Assembly: GCA_039180675.1 (NCBI GenBank)
Contig: JBCDDC010000004.1
Coordinates: 62,001 to 126,000 of the forward strand
Reading direction: 5' to 3'
Source: Thermohalobaculum sp039180675
GTDB lineage: Bacteria > Pseudomonadota > Alphaproteobacteria > Rhodobacterales > Rhodobacteraceae
Length of the DNA stretch: 64,000 nucleotides
Part shown: positions 8,242-16,411 of the stretch, one piece after another
How positions within the stretch are numbered: the stretch's first letter is position 1
Layout: each line of letters begins with the position of its first letter
Program-made: the position numbers and the translations under genes
Notes under the pieces: model-generated
Database searches by the model: none
What the model saw: only the letters and a program-made list of their open reading frames with translations
What the model was told of the DNA's origin: nothing

Positions 8242-8994
8242 TCACTTTGCGGTGTAGCCGCCGTCGACCGATATCACCTGGCCCGTGACGTAGTCGGAGG
8301 CGGGGGAGGCGAGGAACAGCATCGGCCCGATCAGATCCTCGACCACTCCGTTGCGACCGACCGCGGTCATCTTCGCGTGGTGCTCGGCTAGTTCCTTGTC
8401 GGCGAAAACGGCCGCGGCCAGCGCAGTGTGGAAGAACCCTGGCGCAATCGCATTGCACATGATCCCGTCGGGCGACCAGGCCTCGGCCATCGCGCGGGTG
8501 AGCTGTGCGATCCCGCCTTTCGAGGCGCCATAGGCGACCCCGTTGATAAAGGCGCGGTAGGTCTGCAGCGAGGCGATGTTGATCACCCGGCCCCAGCCCT
8601 TCTCCCGCATTGCGGGGATGAGCGCGCGGATGAACAGGAACGGGTGAGAGAGGTTGAGCCCGATCGTCGCCTCCCACTCCTCCAGCGAAACCTCATCGGC
8701 ATGTTTGCGCGGGTTGATCCCGGCGGCAGGGATGACGATCTCGGGCGCTCCGAACGGTTCCGCGCATTGCTTGGCGACCTGCGGGAGGCCCGCGAGATCC
8801 CCCACATCGGCCACGACGAAGGCGCGTTCTCCGCACTCCACCGCCCAGGCATCGAGATCCGCCTCGCGCCGGGCGACGCCCACAACCTTCGCTCCCCGCT
8901 CGGCAAGCGCCGAGGCCATCGCCCGGCCGATGCCCGACGAGGCCCCAGTGACGACGGCGACACGCCCCTCGACTGAAAACATCTGATGCGTCAC
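8242..8994 (-). CDS. SDR family NAD(P)-dependent oxidoreductase
   Basis: 250 aa from the GTG at 8994, chosen because AAAGGGAGA lies just upstream. It is a classical short-chain dehydrogenase: the TGASSGIGRA cofactor glycine motif is near residue 18, NIASLQ holds the catalytic Ser region, YGASKGG holds the Tyr-Lys pair and VDGGYTAK is at the end. It resembles gluconate or 3-oxoacyl reductase-like dehydrogenases. The substrate is unknown. It converges on the His-rich secreted protein gene with a gap of 13 bp. Confidence 0.9.
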   Translation of the reverse strand: MTHQMFSVEGRVAVVTGASSGIGRAMASALAERGAKVVGVARREADLDAWAVECGERAFVVADVGDLAGLPQVAKQCAEPFGAPEIVIPAAGINPRKHADEVSLEEWEATIGLNLSHPFLFIRALIPAMREKGWGRVINIASLQTYRAFINGVAYGASKGGIAQLTRAMAEAWSPDGIMCNAIAPGFFHTALAAAVFADKELAEHHAKMTAVGRNGVVEDLIGPMLFLASPASDYVTGQVISVDGGYTAK

Positions 8995-9263
8995 GTGCCC
9001 GTCTCCCTTTGTGAAGTTTGAGGCGAGCCTAGAAAGCCGGTGCCGCCGCGGCAAGACCGGCGGAAGACGGGAGCTCAGAAAATCCAGTTATCCTACGGCC
9101 CGTATCTGCATCCTGACAGGCGGGGAAGTTCGAAGCTCTCGATGATGAGAAGCTGCCGCGCCGGAGGTCCGGACTTCTCAAAACAGAGAGTCCAGACCAG
9201 CACCAGCATCGTGAGAGAGCACATCAATTTTTCAGTGAGCCGCTGGCTCTTGTGAGAGCACGC

Positions 9264-9926
9264 TTAAGCAGTAGCCAGTTGCAGGAAACGCTTCGCCTCA
9301 TCTTCCGGGTTCGCCAGTGGTGTGCGGTCCTCGCCTGGGAAGAACCGGGCGCGGAGGGCTGTTGGCATGGGGGCGGGTTCGAACTCGGTGATCTTGATGG
9401 TCTGGCCGCTCTCCGCCGCCCAAGCCTGTGTGATGGCCGATTGCGCGGCCTTGGACATGGCGTAGGGGCCGAAAAATTTTTGGCCGCTGCGGTTGTCCGA
9501 CGCGATCACGGCGCGGGGGGTCTTCGACAGCCGCAAAAGCGGGTCGATTGCACGGATCGCGCGCTGGAAGGCCCGGATGTTGACCGCGATGGTCTTATCT
9601 AGATCTTTTGCGTCCATGTGCTCGGCCGGGCTGAGTGGGGGCGCGTGGCAGGCGGTGTGGAGCCAGATGTCCGCTCGACCAAAGCGCTCGTGCAGCGCCG
9701 CGCACATCCGCTCGAGCCCCGCATCGTCGCAGATGTCTAGGGGGACAAGGACAGCCTCACCACCCTCGGATTTGATCGCGTCGTCAAGCTCCTCCAACCC
9801 ACCGACGGTCTTGGCAACCGCCACCACATGCGCCCCGGCCGTACCCATGGCCTTGGCCGCAGCAAAGCCAAAGCCGCGGGACGCGCCGGTGACCAGCGCG
9901 ACCTGCCCTGCAAGCGGTTTCGTCAT
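9264..9926 (-). CDS. SDR family oxidoreductase linked to nusB
   Basis: 220 aa. An N-terminal Rossmann motif TGASRGFGFAAA and PYAMSKAAQ (Tyr-x-x-x-Lys) mark a short-chain dehydrogenase. The usual NNAG segment is replaced by HTACHAPP, and the typical active-site Ser region reads ASDNRSGQ, so the enzyme is divergent and may have altered activity. Its ATG overlaps the nusB stop by 4 bp (ATGA), so it is translated with nusB. No substrate can be inferred. Confidence 0.85.
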   Translation of the reverse strand: MTKPLAGQVALVTGASRGFGFAAAKAMGTAGAHVVAVAKTVGGLEELDDAIKSEGGEAVLVPLDICDDAGLERMCAALHERFGRADIWLHTACHAPPLSPAEHMDAKDLDKTIAVNIRAFQRAIRAIDPLLRLSKTPRAVIASDNRSGQKFFGPYAMSKAAQSAITQAWAAESGQTIKITEFEPAPMPTALRARFFPGEDRTPLANPEDEAKRFLQLATA

Positions 9927-10414
9927 GCGGAGGCCTTCGGCGGCAGGGCGTCAGGCCGGGCTTCGCGGGCCATGTGGTCGAGCACGGCGTTGACGAACTG
10001 GCTCTCGCGGCCCTTGTCGAAGAAGGCTTTGGTGACATCGACATACTCGCCGATGACGACCTTGGGCGGAATATCGGTGCGCGCGAGCAGCTCGTGCCCC
10101 GCAGCGCGGAAGATGGCGCGCATGGTGGCATCCACACGGCCGAGCGGCCAGCGGTCGACCAGCGCCCGGTCGGTCATCTGGTCGATTTTCGATTGTGCCT
10201 CGATCACGCCCGCCAGCAGGCCGCGGAAATGGTCGAGATCGGCGTCGTGATACTGGTCGCCCTCGATCTCGGCGCCGAGCCGGTGATTTTCGAACTCTTT
10301 GCGCACCTCGCGCCAGTCCGCGCTGGTGAGCTCCATCTGATAGAGTGCCTGGACGGCGGCGAGCCTGGCTGCGGAGCGGGCGCGTCGCTGGGCTTCGTGG
10401 GCCTTGCTCGCCAT
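9923..10414 (-). CDS. nusB: Transcription antitermination factor NusB
   Basis: 163 aa from the ATG at 10414. It carries the helical NusB fold signature: RLAAVQALYQMEL near the start, then ALVDRWPLGRVDATMRAIFR and PPKVVIGEYVDVTKAFFDKG. NusB binds boxA RNA with NusE/S10 and supports rRNA transcription antitermination. It lies 1 bp downstream of the ribH stop and overlaps the following dehydrogenase, so it belongs to the same transcription unit. ribH-nusB is a widely conserved pair. Confidence 0.95.
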   Translation of the reverse strand: MASKAHEAQRRARSAARLAAVQALYQMELTSADWREVRKEFENHRLGAEIEGDQYHDADLDHFRGLLAGVIEAQSKIDQMTDRALVDRWPLGRVDATMRAIFRAAGHELLARTDIPPKVVIGEYVDVTKAFFDKGRESQFVNAVLDHMAREARPDALPPKASA

Positions 10415-10415
10415 C

Positions 10416-10970
10416 TCAGATCGTCCGGCTGAGGCCGGTACCGCCGGCCAACATGAAATCATCGCCCTCAGGCACCGGCGCATCGCCACCGCGTTTGACC
10501 CGGAACTGGCGTTTGAGCGCCGCGAGGTGAAGCGCAGCCGCAGCGGCCCCGCCGCCCTTGTTCATGCCCGTTGGATCCGCGCGCGCGATGGCTTGGTCCA
10601 TGTTCTCGCAGGTCAGGATCCCGTTGCCGATGCAGAGCCCGTGATCGACCCCCAGCAGCATGAGGCCCCGCGAGCTGTCGTTGCACACGGTGTCGTAGTG
10701 GGTCGTCTCGCCCCGGACGATGCAGCCGAGCGCCACATAGGCGGAGTAGCCCTGGTGCTCGGCCGCGATGCGGATCGCGGGCGGGATCTCGAGTGCGCCC
10801 GGCACCTCAACTAGATCGTGGGAGCAGCCGGCGGCCTCGATCGTCGTGCGGGCGCCAGCGAGCAGCCCTTCCGCGATCTGGCGGTAATAGGGGGCGCAGA
10901 CGATCAGGATGCGCGCGGACGGATTGAACTCCGGCAGGGGCAGGGTGGTATGCTCGTCGCTCTCGGCCAT
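10416..10970 (-). CDS. ribH: 6,7-dimethyl-8-ribityllumazine synthase
   Basis: 184 aa. RibH condenses 5-amino-6-ribitylaminouracil with dihydroxybutanone phosphate to form lumazine. Motifs include VPGALEIP near residue 57, ALGCIVRGETTHYD with the active-site His near 90, and the GNGILTCENMDQA segment. The start codon shares its A with the ribBX stop (TGATG), so translation is coupled. A 20-residue tail after the core is slightly longer than usual. Confidence 0.96.
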   Translation of the reverse strand: MAESDEHTTLPLPEFNPSARILIVCAPYYRQIAEGLLAGARTTIEAAGCSHDLVEVPGALEIPPAIRIAAEHQGYSAYVALGCIVRGETTHYDTVCNDSSRGLMLLGVDHGLCIGNGILTCENMDQAIARADPTGMNKGGGAAAAALHLAALKRQFRVKRGGDAPVPEGDDFMLAGGTGLSRTI

Positions 10971-12088
10971 CAGAGGTCCTGTTCCGCGGGGATCGGGCGG
11001 GTGTCGACGATATGGATATCATACCCGTCGAGGCCGACCAGCTTTGGAGGGGGCGAATTTGTCATCATGATCATCTCGGAGATGCCGAGCGCTGTGACGA
11101 TCGAGGCGCCGACACCATACTGACGCAGCTCCTTTGGCGAGGCGCCACGCGGGCGCAGCCGGTCGGAGATCGCGTTGGAGGAAGGATCGCGCAGGATCAC
11201 AACCGCACCGCGCCCTTCCTTAGCGATGGCGGCCATCGCATTCGGCACTTGGCCCCAACGCTCCGGGTTCAGCGCGATCACGTCCGCCAACGGGTCGAGC
11301 ACATGGATTCTGGTGAGCACAGGCTCAGGGCTGGTGATATCGCCCTTGATCAGCGCGTAATGCTCGGTGTCTTCAGGCGCGTCGCGGAAGACGCGGATCT
11401 CCCAATCTCCGCCAATGGCCGAGGTAACGGTCGCCTGATCCACCTGCCGGATCAGCCCGTCATGCTTGCGGCGATAGGCGATCAGGTCCGAGATCGTGCC
11501 GATCTTGAGATTGTGGCGCTGGGCGAAGGCCACGAGATCCGGCAGCCGGGCCATGGTGCCGTCATCGTTCATGATCTCGCAGATCACGCCCGAGGGGTTG
11601 AGGCCCGCGAGCCGCGCGACATCGACCGCGGCCTCCGTATGGCCGGCGCGGATCAGCACGCCTCCTTCCTTGGCACGCAGGGGGAAGACGTGGCCTGGGG
11701 TCGCGATATCAGCAGGACCTGAGTCGTGGTCGATGGCCACGGCAATAGTCCGCGCGCGGTCATGGGCCGAGATGCCGGTGGTCACCCCCTCGCGCGCCTC
11801 GATCGAGACCGTGAACGCCGTCTCGTGGCGCGACTGGTTCGTGGGCGCCATCATCGGCAGGCCGAGCGCGTCGAGCCGCTCGCTCTCCATCGCGAGGCAA
11901 ATCAACCCACGCCCGTGGGTCGCCATGAAGTTGACCGCATCTGGCGTCGCCATCTGGGCGGGGATCACCAGATCGCCCTCGTTCTCCCGGTCCTCGTGAT
12001 CGACCAGGATGAACATGCGCCCATTGCGTGCCTCGTCGATGATCTCGGCGACCGAGGAGATCGCGTCGGTGTAGCTCTCGTCATTCAT
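10970..12088 (-). CDS. ribB: RibBX-type 3,4-dihydroxy-2-butanone 4-phosphate synthase with degenerate GTP cyclohydrolase II domain
   Basis: 372 aa from the ATG at 12088. Residues 1-205 are a complete DHBP synthase with DHEDRENEGD, HGRGLICLAM and RAGHTEAAVD. The C-terminal 165 residues align with GTP cyclohydrolase II, but the zinc-binding Cys cluster is missing: where cysteines are expected the sequence reads RIHVLDPLADVIALNPERW. This is the RibBX arrangement known in Proteobacteria, so the second domain is probably not a cyclohydrolase. A separate ribA would be needed elsewhere. Confidence 0.9.
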   Translation of the reverse strand: MNDESYTDAISSVAEIIDEARNGRMFILVDHEDRENEGDLVIPAQMATPDAVNFMATHGRGLICLAMESERLDALGLPMMAPTNQSRHETAFTVSIEAREGVTTGISAHDRARTIAVAIDHDSGPADIATPGHVFPLRAKEGGVLIRAGHTEAAVDVARLAGLNPSGVICEIMNDDGTMARLPDLVAFAQRHNLKIGTISDLIAYRRKHDGLIRQVDQATVTSAIGGDWEIRVFRDAPEDTEHYALIKGDITSPEPVLTRIHVLDPLADVIALNPERWGQVPNAMAAIAKEGRGAVVILRDPSSNAISDRLRPRGASPKELRQYGVGASIVTALGISEMIMMTNSPPPKLVGLDGYDIHIVDTRPIPAEQDL

Positions 12089-12219
12089 GCGGCGCACATA
12101 GCGTGGCCTGGGCCGGAATGCCAGAGGGTGCGCGGAACTGCGCCGATAGTGGCGGCGCCTTGGCGCATCAACCCTTTGTTTACCATGATTGACGACCGTC
12201 CTCTTCGGGAGGACCAAAA

Positions 12220-13269
12220 ATGCCAGGGCAGAGCTTTAGTAAACTGATTTTTCAAAAGCTTCGTGCGGGAGCACAACGGGGGCGCAACCGGATGGTGGAT
12301 GCGCTGGTTCGAGCCTCGTTTCAGCGTGTCTCTGGGCCGAGGAAAATCTTCCTTGAAGACAATGAAGCAGCGGCAATTGTTCTAGGGAAGGATGTTTCGT
12401 TTTATCTACCCGAGCTGGTACGTCATCATCGTAATCTGGGCGTCGAGAGCTTCGTCTATATCGATAACGGGTCGACCGATGGTTCTGTAGCGCTTGCCGC
12501 GGATCTTGGAATGCTCACGGCGCAGTGCAGCGCCAGCTTCCGGGATTTCCAACCGCAGATCCGCCGGCTCGCGGCGACGCTGTACGTGAAGGGCGGCTGG
12601 CGACTGGTTGTCGATGCGGACGAGCTTTTCGATTACCCGGCGTCAGATCGCGTCAAGCTTCCGGTTCTGCTCGAAAAGCTGAACAGGCGCGGCCACACAG
12701 CCGTGGTCTCGCAGATGCTCGATATGGTGCCAGAAGACCAACTCACAGATCAGCTCGACGTAAGCTACGAGCGGGCGATCGAGCTCTGCGACTGGTACGA
12801 TACCTCGGATGTCGAGGCGATCGATTACCATGATCATGAGGGGATCGGGTTTAGCTACTTTCTCCAGAAGAACAGCCTCTCCAGCGAGGAGATCGCCTTC
12901 CGTTTCGGCGGGATCCGGCGCAGGTTATTCGGCGAGGATTGCTGTCTCTCGAAGCATGCCCTGTTTCGTATGGGGCCAGGGGTCGACCCCTCGCCCCATC
13001 CGCATGTTGCGACCGGGCTTCTCTGTTCGGACTTCACGGCGCTGATCCGCCACTACAAGTTCACTGGCGGTTTTCTGCAGCGCGAGCGGGACCGGGTGGC
13101 CCGTAACGCACTCAGCCACGGCGAGGCCGCGCAGCGGATGCGTGCGTTTGACGAGACGCCGGAGATCAGCTTCCAAACGCCAGGACGACAGCGGGGGGCG
13201 ACAGCTGACCGTCTTCTGGAAGACGGCTTTCTCTTCGCGTCCGACGAAGCCCGTGCGATGCTGGCCTGA
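12220..13269 (+). CDS. Glycosyltransferase family 2-like protein
   Basis: 349 aa from the ATG at 12220, behind GGAGG. The first 200 residues form a GT-A-like domain: IDNGSTDGS near residue 82 fits nucleotide-sugar binding, and VVDADELF near 130 contains the DxD metal motif. The C-terminal half holds PHPHVATG and KFTGGFLQRERDR, typical of the DUF4422/Glyco_tranf_2_4-like bacterial enzymes that build surface polysaccharide. It is transcribed away from ribBX and is followed by a sulfotransferase gene. Donor and acceptor are unknown. Confidence 0.8.
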   Translation: MPGQSFSKLIFQKLRAGAQRGRNRMVDALVRASFQRVSGPRKIFLEDNEAAAIVLGKDVSFYLPELVRHHRNLGVESFVYIDNGSTDGSVALAADLGMLTAQCSASFRDFQPQIRRLAATLYVKGGWRLVVDADELFDYPASDRVKLPVLLEKLNRRGHTAVVSQMLDMVPEDQLTDQLDVSYERAIELCDWYDTSDVEAIDYHDHEGIGFSYFLQKNSLSSEEIAFRFGGIRRRLFGEDCCLSKHALFRMGPGVDPSPHPHVATGLLCSDFTALIRHYKFTGGFLQRERDRVARNALSHGEAAQRMRAFDETPEISFQTPGRQRGATADRLLEDGFLFASDEARAMLA

Positions 13270-13464
13270 GGCTAAGGCAATTACCATCCCTTCGCTCGCG
13301 ACAGGTTCTTTCACCGTTCTCCTCGGGGGAGACAACACACCCGGCAAGAATAGGAGAACCGTGGGATCGGAGGCGCCGCTACGCAGCAGACCCTTGATAT
13401 GCTTCTTGGATTGACATAGCCGCTCGCACTTGGCACGAGCTGCAAAAGGCTCAAATGGAGTGCG

Positions 13465-14373
13465 ATGCTAGACAACCTCCTGGTCATCGTGGGTTCGGCG
13501 AAAGCGGGGACAACATCTGCTGCTGCCTGGCTCGATCAACACCCAAGGTTTTCGGTGTGCAGTTCTAAGGAGCCACGCTTCTTCTCGGACTTCTTGGATC
13601 GAGAGTGGTCAGGCCCCGGTTCTCGCTCATTCTATGAGACCATTCCTGCTTCCCTTGACGAATATCAGGACCGCTTTGCGGGTCTTCAGTTTTCTGATTG
13701 GGCGGTCGATGCCTCGACAGATTACGTCTGGAACGAAGCCGCAACTGAGCGTTTGGGAGAATTCGCGAGAAATCGAAACGTGAAGCTTGTTTGCATTGTC
13801 CGAGACCCGGTGGCGCGCGCAATATCGGAGTATAACCACACCCTCCGCAACAAGTGGCAGGATCTGAGCTTTATGCAGTCAGTCTCACTCGAAGCGGAGA
13901 GACGGCGAAAAGGGTACCATCCACTCTTCTATCACACCCGTCGCAGCCGTGTTCACGACGATATTCACCGCCTGAGCCGTGCATTCGGCAACAACTTGCT
14001 GATCGTGGATTTCGCGATGTTGTCACAGCCGAAGATCTTCATGGAAAGCCTATGCAGTTTCGTTGGAGTTGAGAGCCATGAAGCTCTCGATTTTTCAATC
14101 AAGAATAGGTCAAGGCTGCCCCGCTCGGCACCCGCAAAAGCTCTTCTTGCAAATGACCGTCTAAGACGGCTTTCGAGGAGAATTGTTCCTCAGAAGATCC
14201 GTGGAGCTGTGTGGAGGGGGCTACACGCCGATGCAAAGCATTTAAAGACGGTCGAAAACGATGAAATTGACCAGTTTCGCGAGCTTATGAGTGATGAAAT
14301 CAGGCAATGTCTGGCGTCTGATCTGATCCCAACGCAGAACTGGACTCTGGCTGTTCCGAGAGCCGAAACCTAG
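13465..14373 (+). CDS. Sulfotransferase family protein
   Basis: 302 aa. The PAPS 5'-phosphosulfate loop GSAKAGTTS is at residues 10-18 and the 3'-phosphate motif RDPVARAISEYNH at about 112-124, in the correct order and spacing for a sulfotransferase. Such enzymes sulfate carbohydrate or lipid acceptors. It lies next to a glycosyltransferase gene, so a sulfated surface glycan is plausible. The codons look AT-richer than the flanking rib genes, which hints at transfer. Its stop overlaps the ribE stop on the other strand by 3 bp. Confidence 0.88.
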   Translation: MLDNLLVIVGSAKAGTTSAAAWLDQHPRFSVCSSKEPRFFSDFLDREWSGPGSRSFYETIPASLDEYQDRFAGLQFSDWAVDASTDYVWNEAATERLGEFARNRNVKLVCIVRDPVARAISEYNHTLRNKWQDLSFMQSVSLEAERRRKGYHPLFYHTRRSRVHDDIHRLSRAFGNNLLIVDFAMLSQPKIFMESLCSFVGVESHEALDFSIKNRSRLPRSAPAKALLANDRLRRLSRRIVPQKIRGAVWRGLHADAKHLKTVENDEIDQFRELMSDEIRQCLASDLIPTQNWTLAVPRAET

Positions 14374-14987
14374 ACCGAAGAAACCTCCGCCAAACGGGCG
14401 ACATAGCGGGCGAGGACGTCGATTTCGAGGTTGACCGTTGTTCCCTCTCCCGCTTCGGAGAGGTTGGTTTCCCGCCAGGTATGCGGGATGATGTTGATGC
14501 CAAAGCGGGTCGCGCCGGCGGCGTCCTCGACCTCGTTCACCGTCAGTGAGATGCCGTCGAGGGTCACCGATCCTTTTGGTGCCATGAATTGACCAAGCGC
14601 TTTGGGTGCCTCGATCACTACCCGGTGGGAGCCGCCTTCGGGTGTGATGGACACAATCGTGCCGACACCGTCCACATGGCCGGAGACAATGTGCCCGCCC
14701 AATTCGTCGCCGATGCGTAGCGCGGGTTCGAGATTGACTCGCGTGCCGACCTGCCAGCTGCCAAGTGTGGTCTTCGAGAGCGTCTCTGCTGAGGCATCGA
14801 CAGCGAACCACGCCTGGCCATGGGTCTCACCAGTCTCGGTTACGGTCAGGCAGGCGCCGGAGCACGAGATTGAGGCGCCGATCTCGATCGTCTCGATCGG
14901 GCGTGCGCAGGCGATCCGGATGCGGGTATCTCCCGCTTCATCAATTTCGAGCACCCGGCCAACCTCGCGGACAATTCCAGTGAACAT
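14370..14987 (-). CDS. ribE: Riboflavin synthase alpha chain
   Basis: 205 aa from the ATG at 14987 (MFTGIV, the universal start). Two lumazine-binding repeats are present: the first carries SISCSGACLTV, the second HIVSGHVDGVG and VTLDGISLTVNEV. The enzyme dismutates two lumazines to riboflavin. The gene is isolated from ribD and ribBX by plus-strand genes, so it needs its own promoter or read-through. Length is normal for the family. Confidence 0.96.
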   Translation of the reverse strand: MFTGIVREVGRVLEIDEAGDTRIRIACARPIETIEIGASISCSGACLTVTETGETHGQAWFAVDASAETLSKTTLGSWQVGTRVNLEPALRIGDELGGHIVSGHVDGVGTIVSITPEGGSHRVVIEAPKALGQFMAPKGSVTLDGISLTVNEVEDAAGATRFGINIIPHTWRETNLSEAGEGTTVNLEIDVLARYVARLAEVSSV

Positions 14988-15237
14988 CGCTCTCTCCCGA
15001 CAGTGATCCCGATTGCGATATAGCGTGGTGGTGAGTGGGGCAAGCCCGGCTGAGTAATCCGTGCTTAACCATACTGGCCTACTCCTGTTGCGCATCCGGA
15101 ACTCGAACGAAGACCCTACCGGAAGGTCCAGATAGCTCAACTATCGTACGGTCCTCGCGGGGCTCAGTAGGGTGATGGATGGCTGCAGGAAGCAGCCTGC
15201 TCAACATATTGCTTTCTCTGGTAAAACCGAGGTCAGG

Positions 15238-16407
15238 ATGCGCATCTCTATTGGTAAGGAACTCCTCTTCAGTGGTCCTCCGCAGCGCGGAGCAATCAAT
15301 GCAGCGGCATTGTTTGTCGCAGCTTTGACGCTTGCCGCCTGCGGTTTGCCGAGGAACGGGCCGGATCTTGCTGAGATCACTGCGCGGCCTGCCGAAGGCA
15401 GCGGGCTGGCATTCGAGATCGTCCCGATCTCGCCTGCCGTGGTTGAGATCACCCGGCCGGTAGAAACCGCAGGCTTCTCGACCCGTCTGGCGACGGCGGC
15501 TGAAGAGCCGACGCAGCTGATAGCGGTGGGCGACGTGATGGCGGTGACGGTGTGGGAGAACATCGATCAGGGGCTTCTGAACCCGGACGGTGTCGGGTCC
15601 TCCGCCTTGCCGAATACCGTGGTTGACGAGCGGGGCTTCATCTTCGTGCCTTACGTTGGGCTGGTGAAGGCCGCAGGCCGGACGCTCAACGGCGTGCGGG
15701 AGCGGGTTCGCGCGGCACTGGCCGATCAAACCCCGAACCCGCAGGTAGATATCTTCCCGCTGACGCGTGGGGGCCGTCAGGTCAGCGTGCAGGGCAACGT
15801 GAACGCCCCTGGAGTCTATCCGATCGAGCGTCAGACACGGCGGTTGTTGCCCATGCTTGCGCGGGCGGGTGGTGTGAGCGCCGACCCGGAAGTGACGCGG
15901 ATAAAGCTGCGCCGGGGGGCTGTCGTGGGCGAGATTTCGCTGCAGGATCTCTATGACGATCCGGCCAACAATATTCCGGTGCGCTCCGGCGATGCGGTGA
16001 TTGCCGAGCGTGACCGGCGGATCTTTACCGCACTCGGTGCTGTTCGTCAGCCGCAGACAGTTGCCTTCCCGACGCGCGATCTGTCGCTGATCCGTGCGGT
16101 CGGGCTGGCAAATGGCCTGATCGACCAGACGGCCGATCCGACCGGGGTCTTCGTTTTCCGCCGCGAGCCCGCGGTGATCGCCAACCGGGTTCAGCCGGGC
16201 GCGGGCCACAACGGGCCGGTCAATGTCGCCTACGTGTTTGACCTAACGGCACCGGGGGCTTTGTTCCTGGCGCGAGAATTCATGATGCGCGATGACGACA
16301 CGCTCTATGTGACCAACGCGCCCTATGTGAAATGGCAGAAGATCCTGCAGGGAATTGCGCCGGTTGTGGGCTTCGGCGGCGCGGCCCGGGCGCTGGGCGG
16401 TTTCTGA
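15238..16407 (+). CDS. Wza-type polysaccharide export lipoprotein
   Basis: 389 aa if begun at the ATG at 15238, which follows GAGGTCAGG; an upstream GTG at 15172 would add 22 residues. A lipobox LAAC lies near residue 34, so the protein is lipid-anchored. The Poly_export domain is recognised by IAVGDVMAVTVWENID, GFIFVPYVGLVKAAGRT and NPQVDIFP. SLBB repeats follow (VSVQGNVNAPGVYPI, and later RIFTALGAVRQPQTV). It should form or gate an outer-membrane channel for surface polysaccharide. No Wzc partner is next to it. It ends 4 bp before the convergent ribD stop. Confidence 0.9.
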   Translation: MRISIGKELLFSGPPQRGAINAAALFVAALTLAACGLPRNGPDLAEITARPAEGSGLAFEIVPISPAVVEITRPVETAGFSTRLATAAEEPTQLIAVGDVMAVTVWENIDQGLLNPDGVGSSALPNTVVDERGFIFVPYVGLVKAAGRTLNGVRERVRAALADQTPNPQVDIFPLTRGGRQVSVQGNVNAPGVYPIERQTRRLLPMLARAGGVSADPEVTRIKLRRGAVVGEISLQDLYDDPANNIPVRSGDAVIAERDRRIFTALGAVRQPQTVAFPTRDLSLIRAVGLANGLIDQTADPTGVFVFRREPAVIANRVQPGAGHNGPVNVAYVFDLTAPGALFLAREFMMRDDDTLYVTNAPYVKWQKILQGIAPVVGFGGAARALGGF

Positions 16408-16411
16408 GCGT

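Noticed and set aside
9200..9255. Short repeated phrase GTGAGAG..GCAC in the gap between the two dehydrogenases
   Set aside because: Only two imperfect copies and no flanking structure; not enough for a repeat or operator call.
15079..16209. 376-codon open frame on the minus strand opposite the Wza-type gene
   Set aside because: Antisense to a gene with clear lipobox, export domain and SLBB repeats. No family resemblance.
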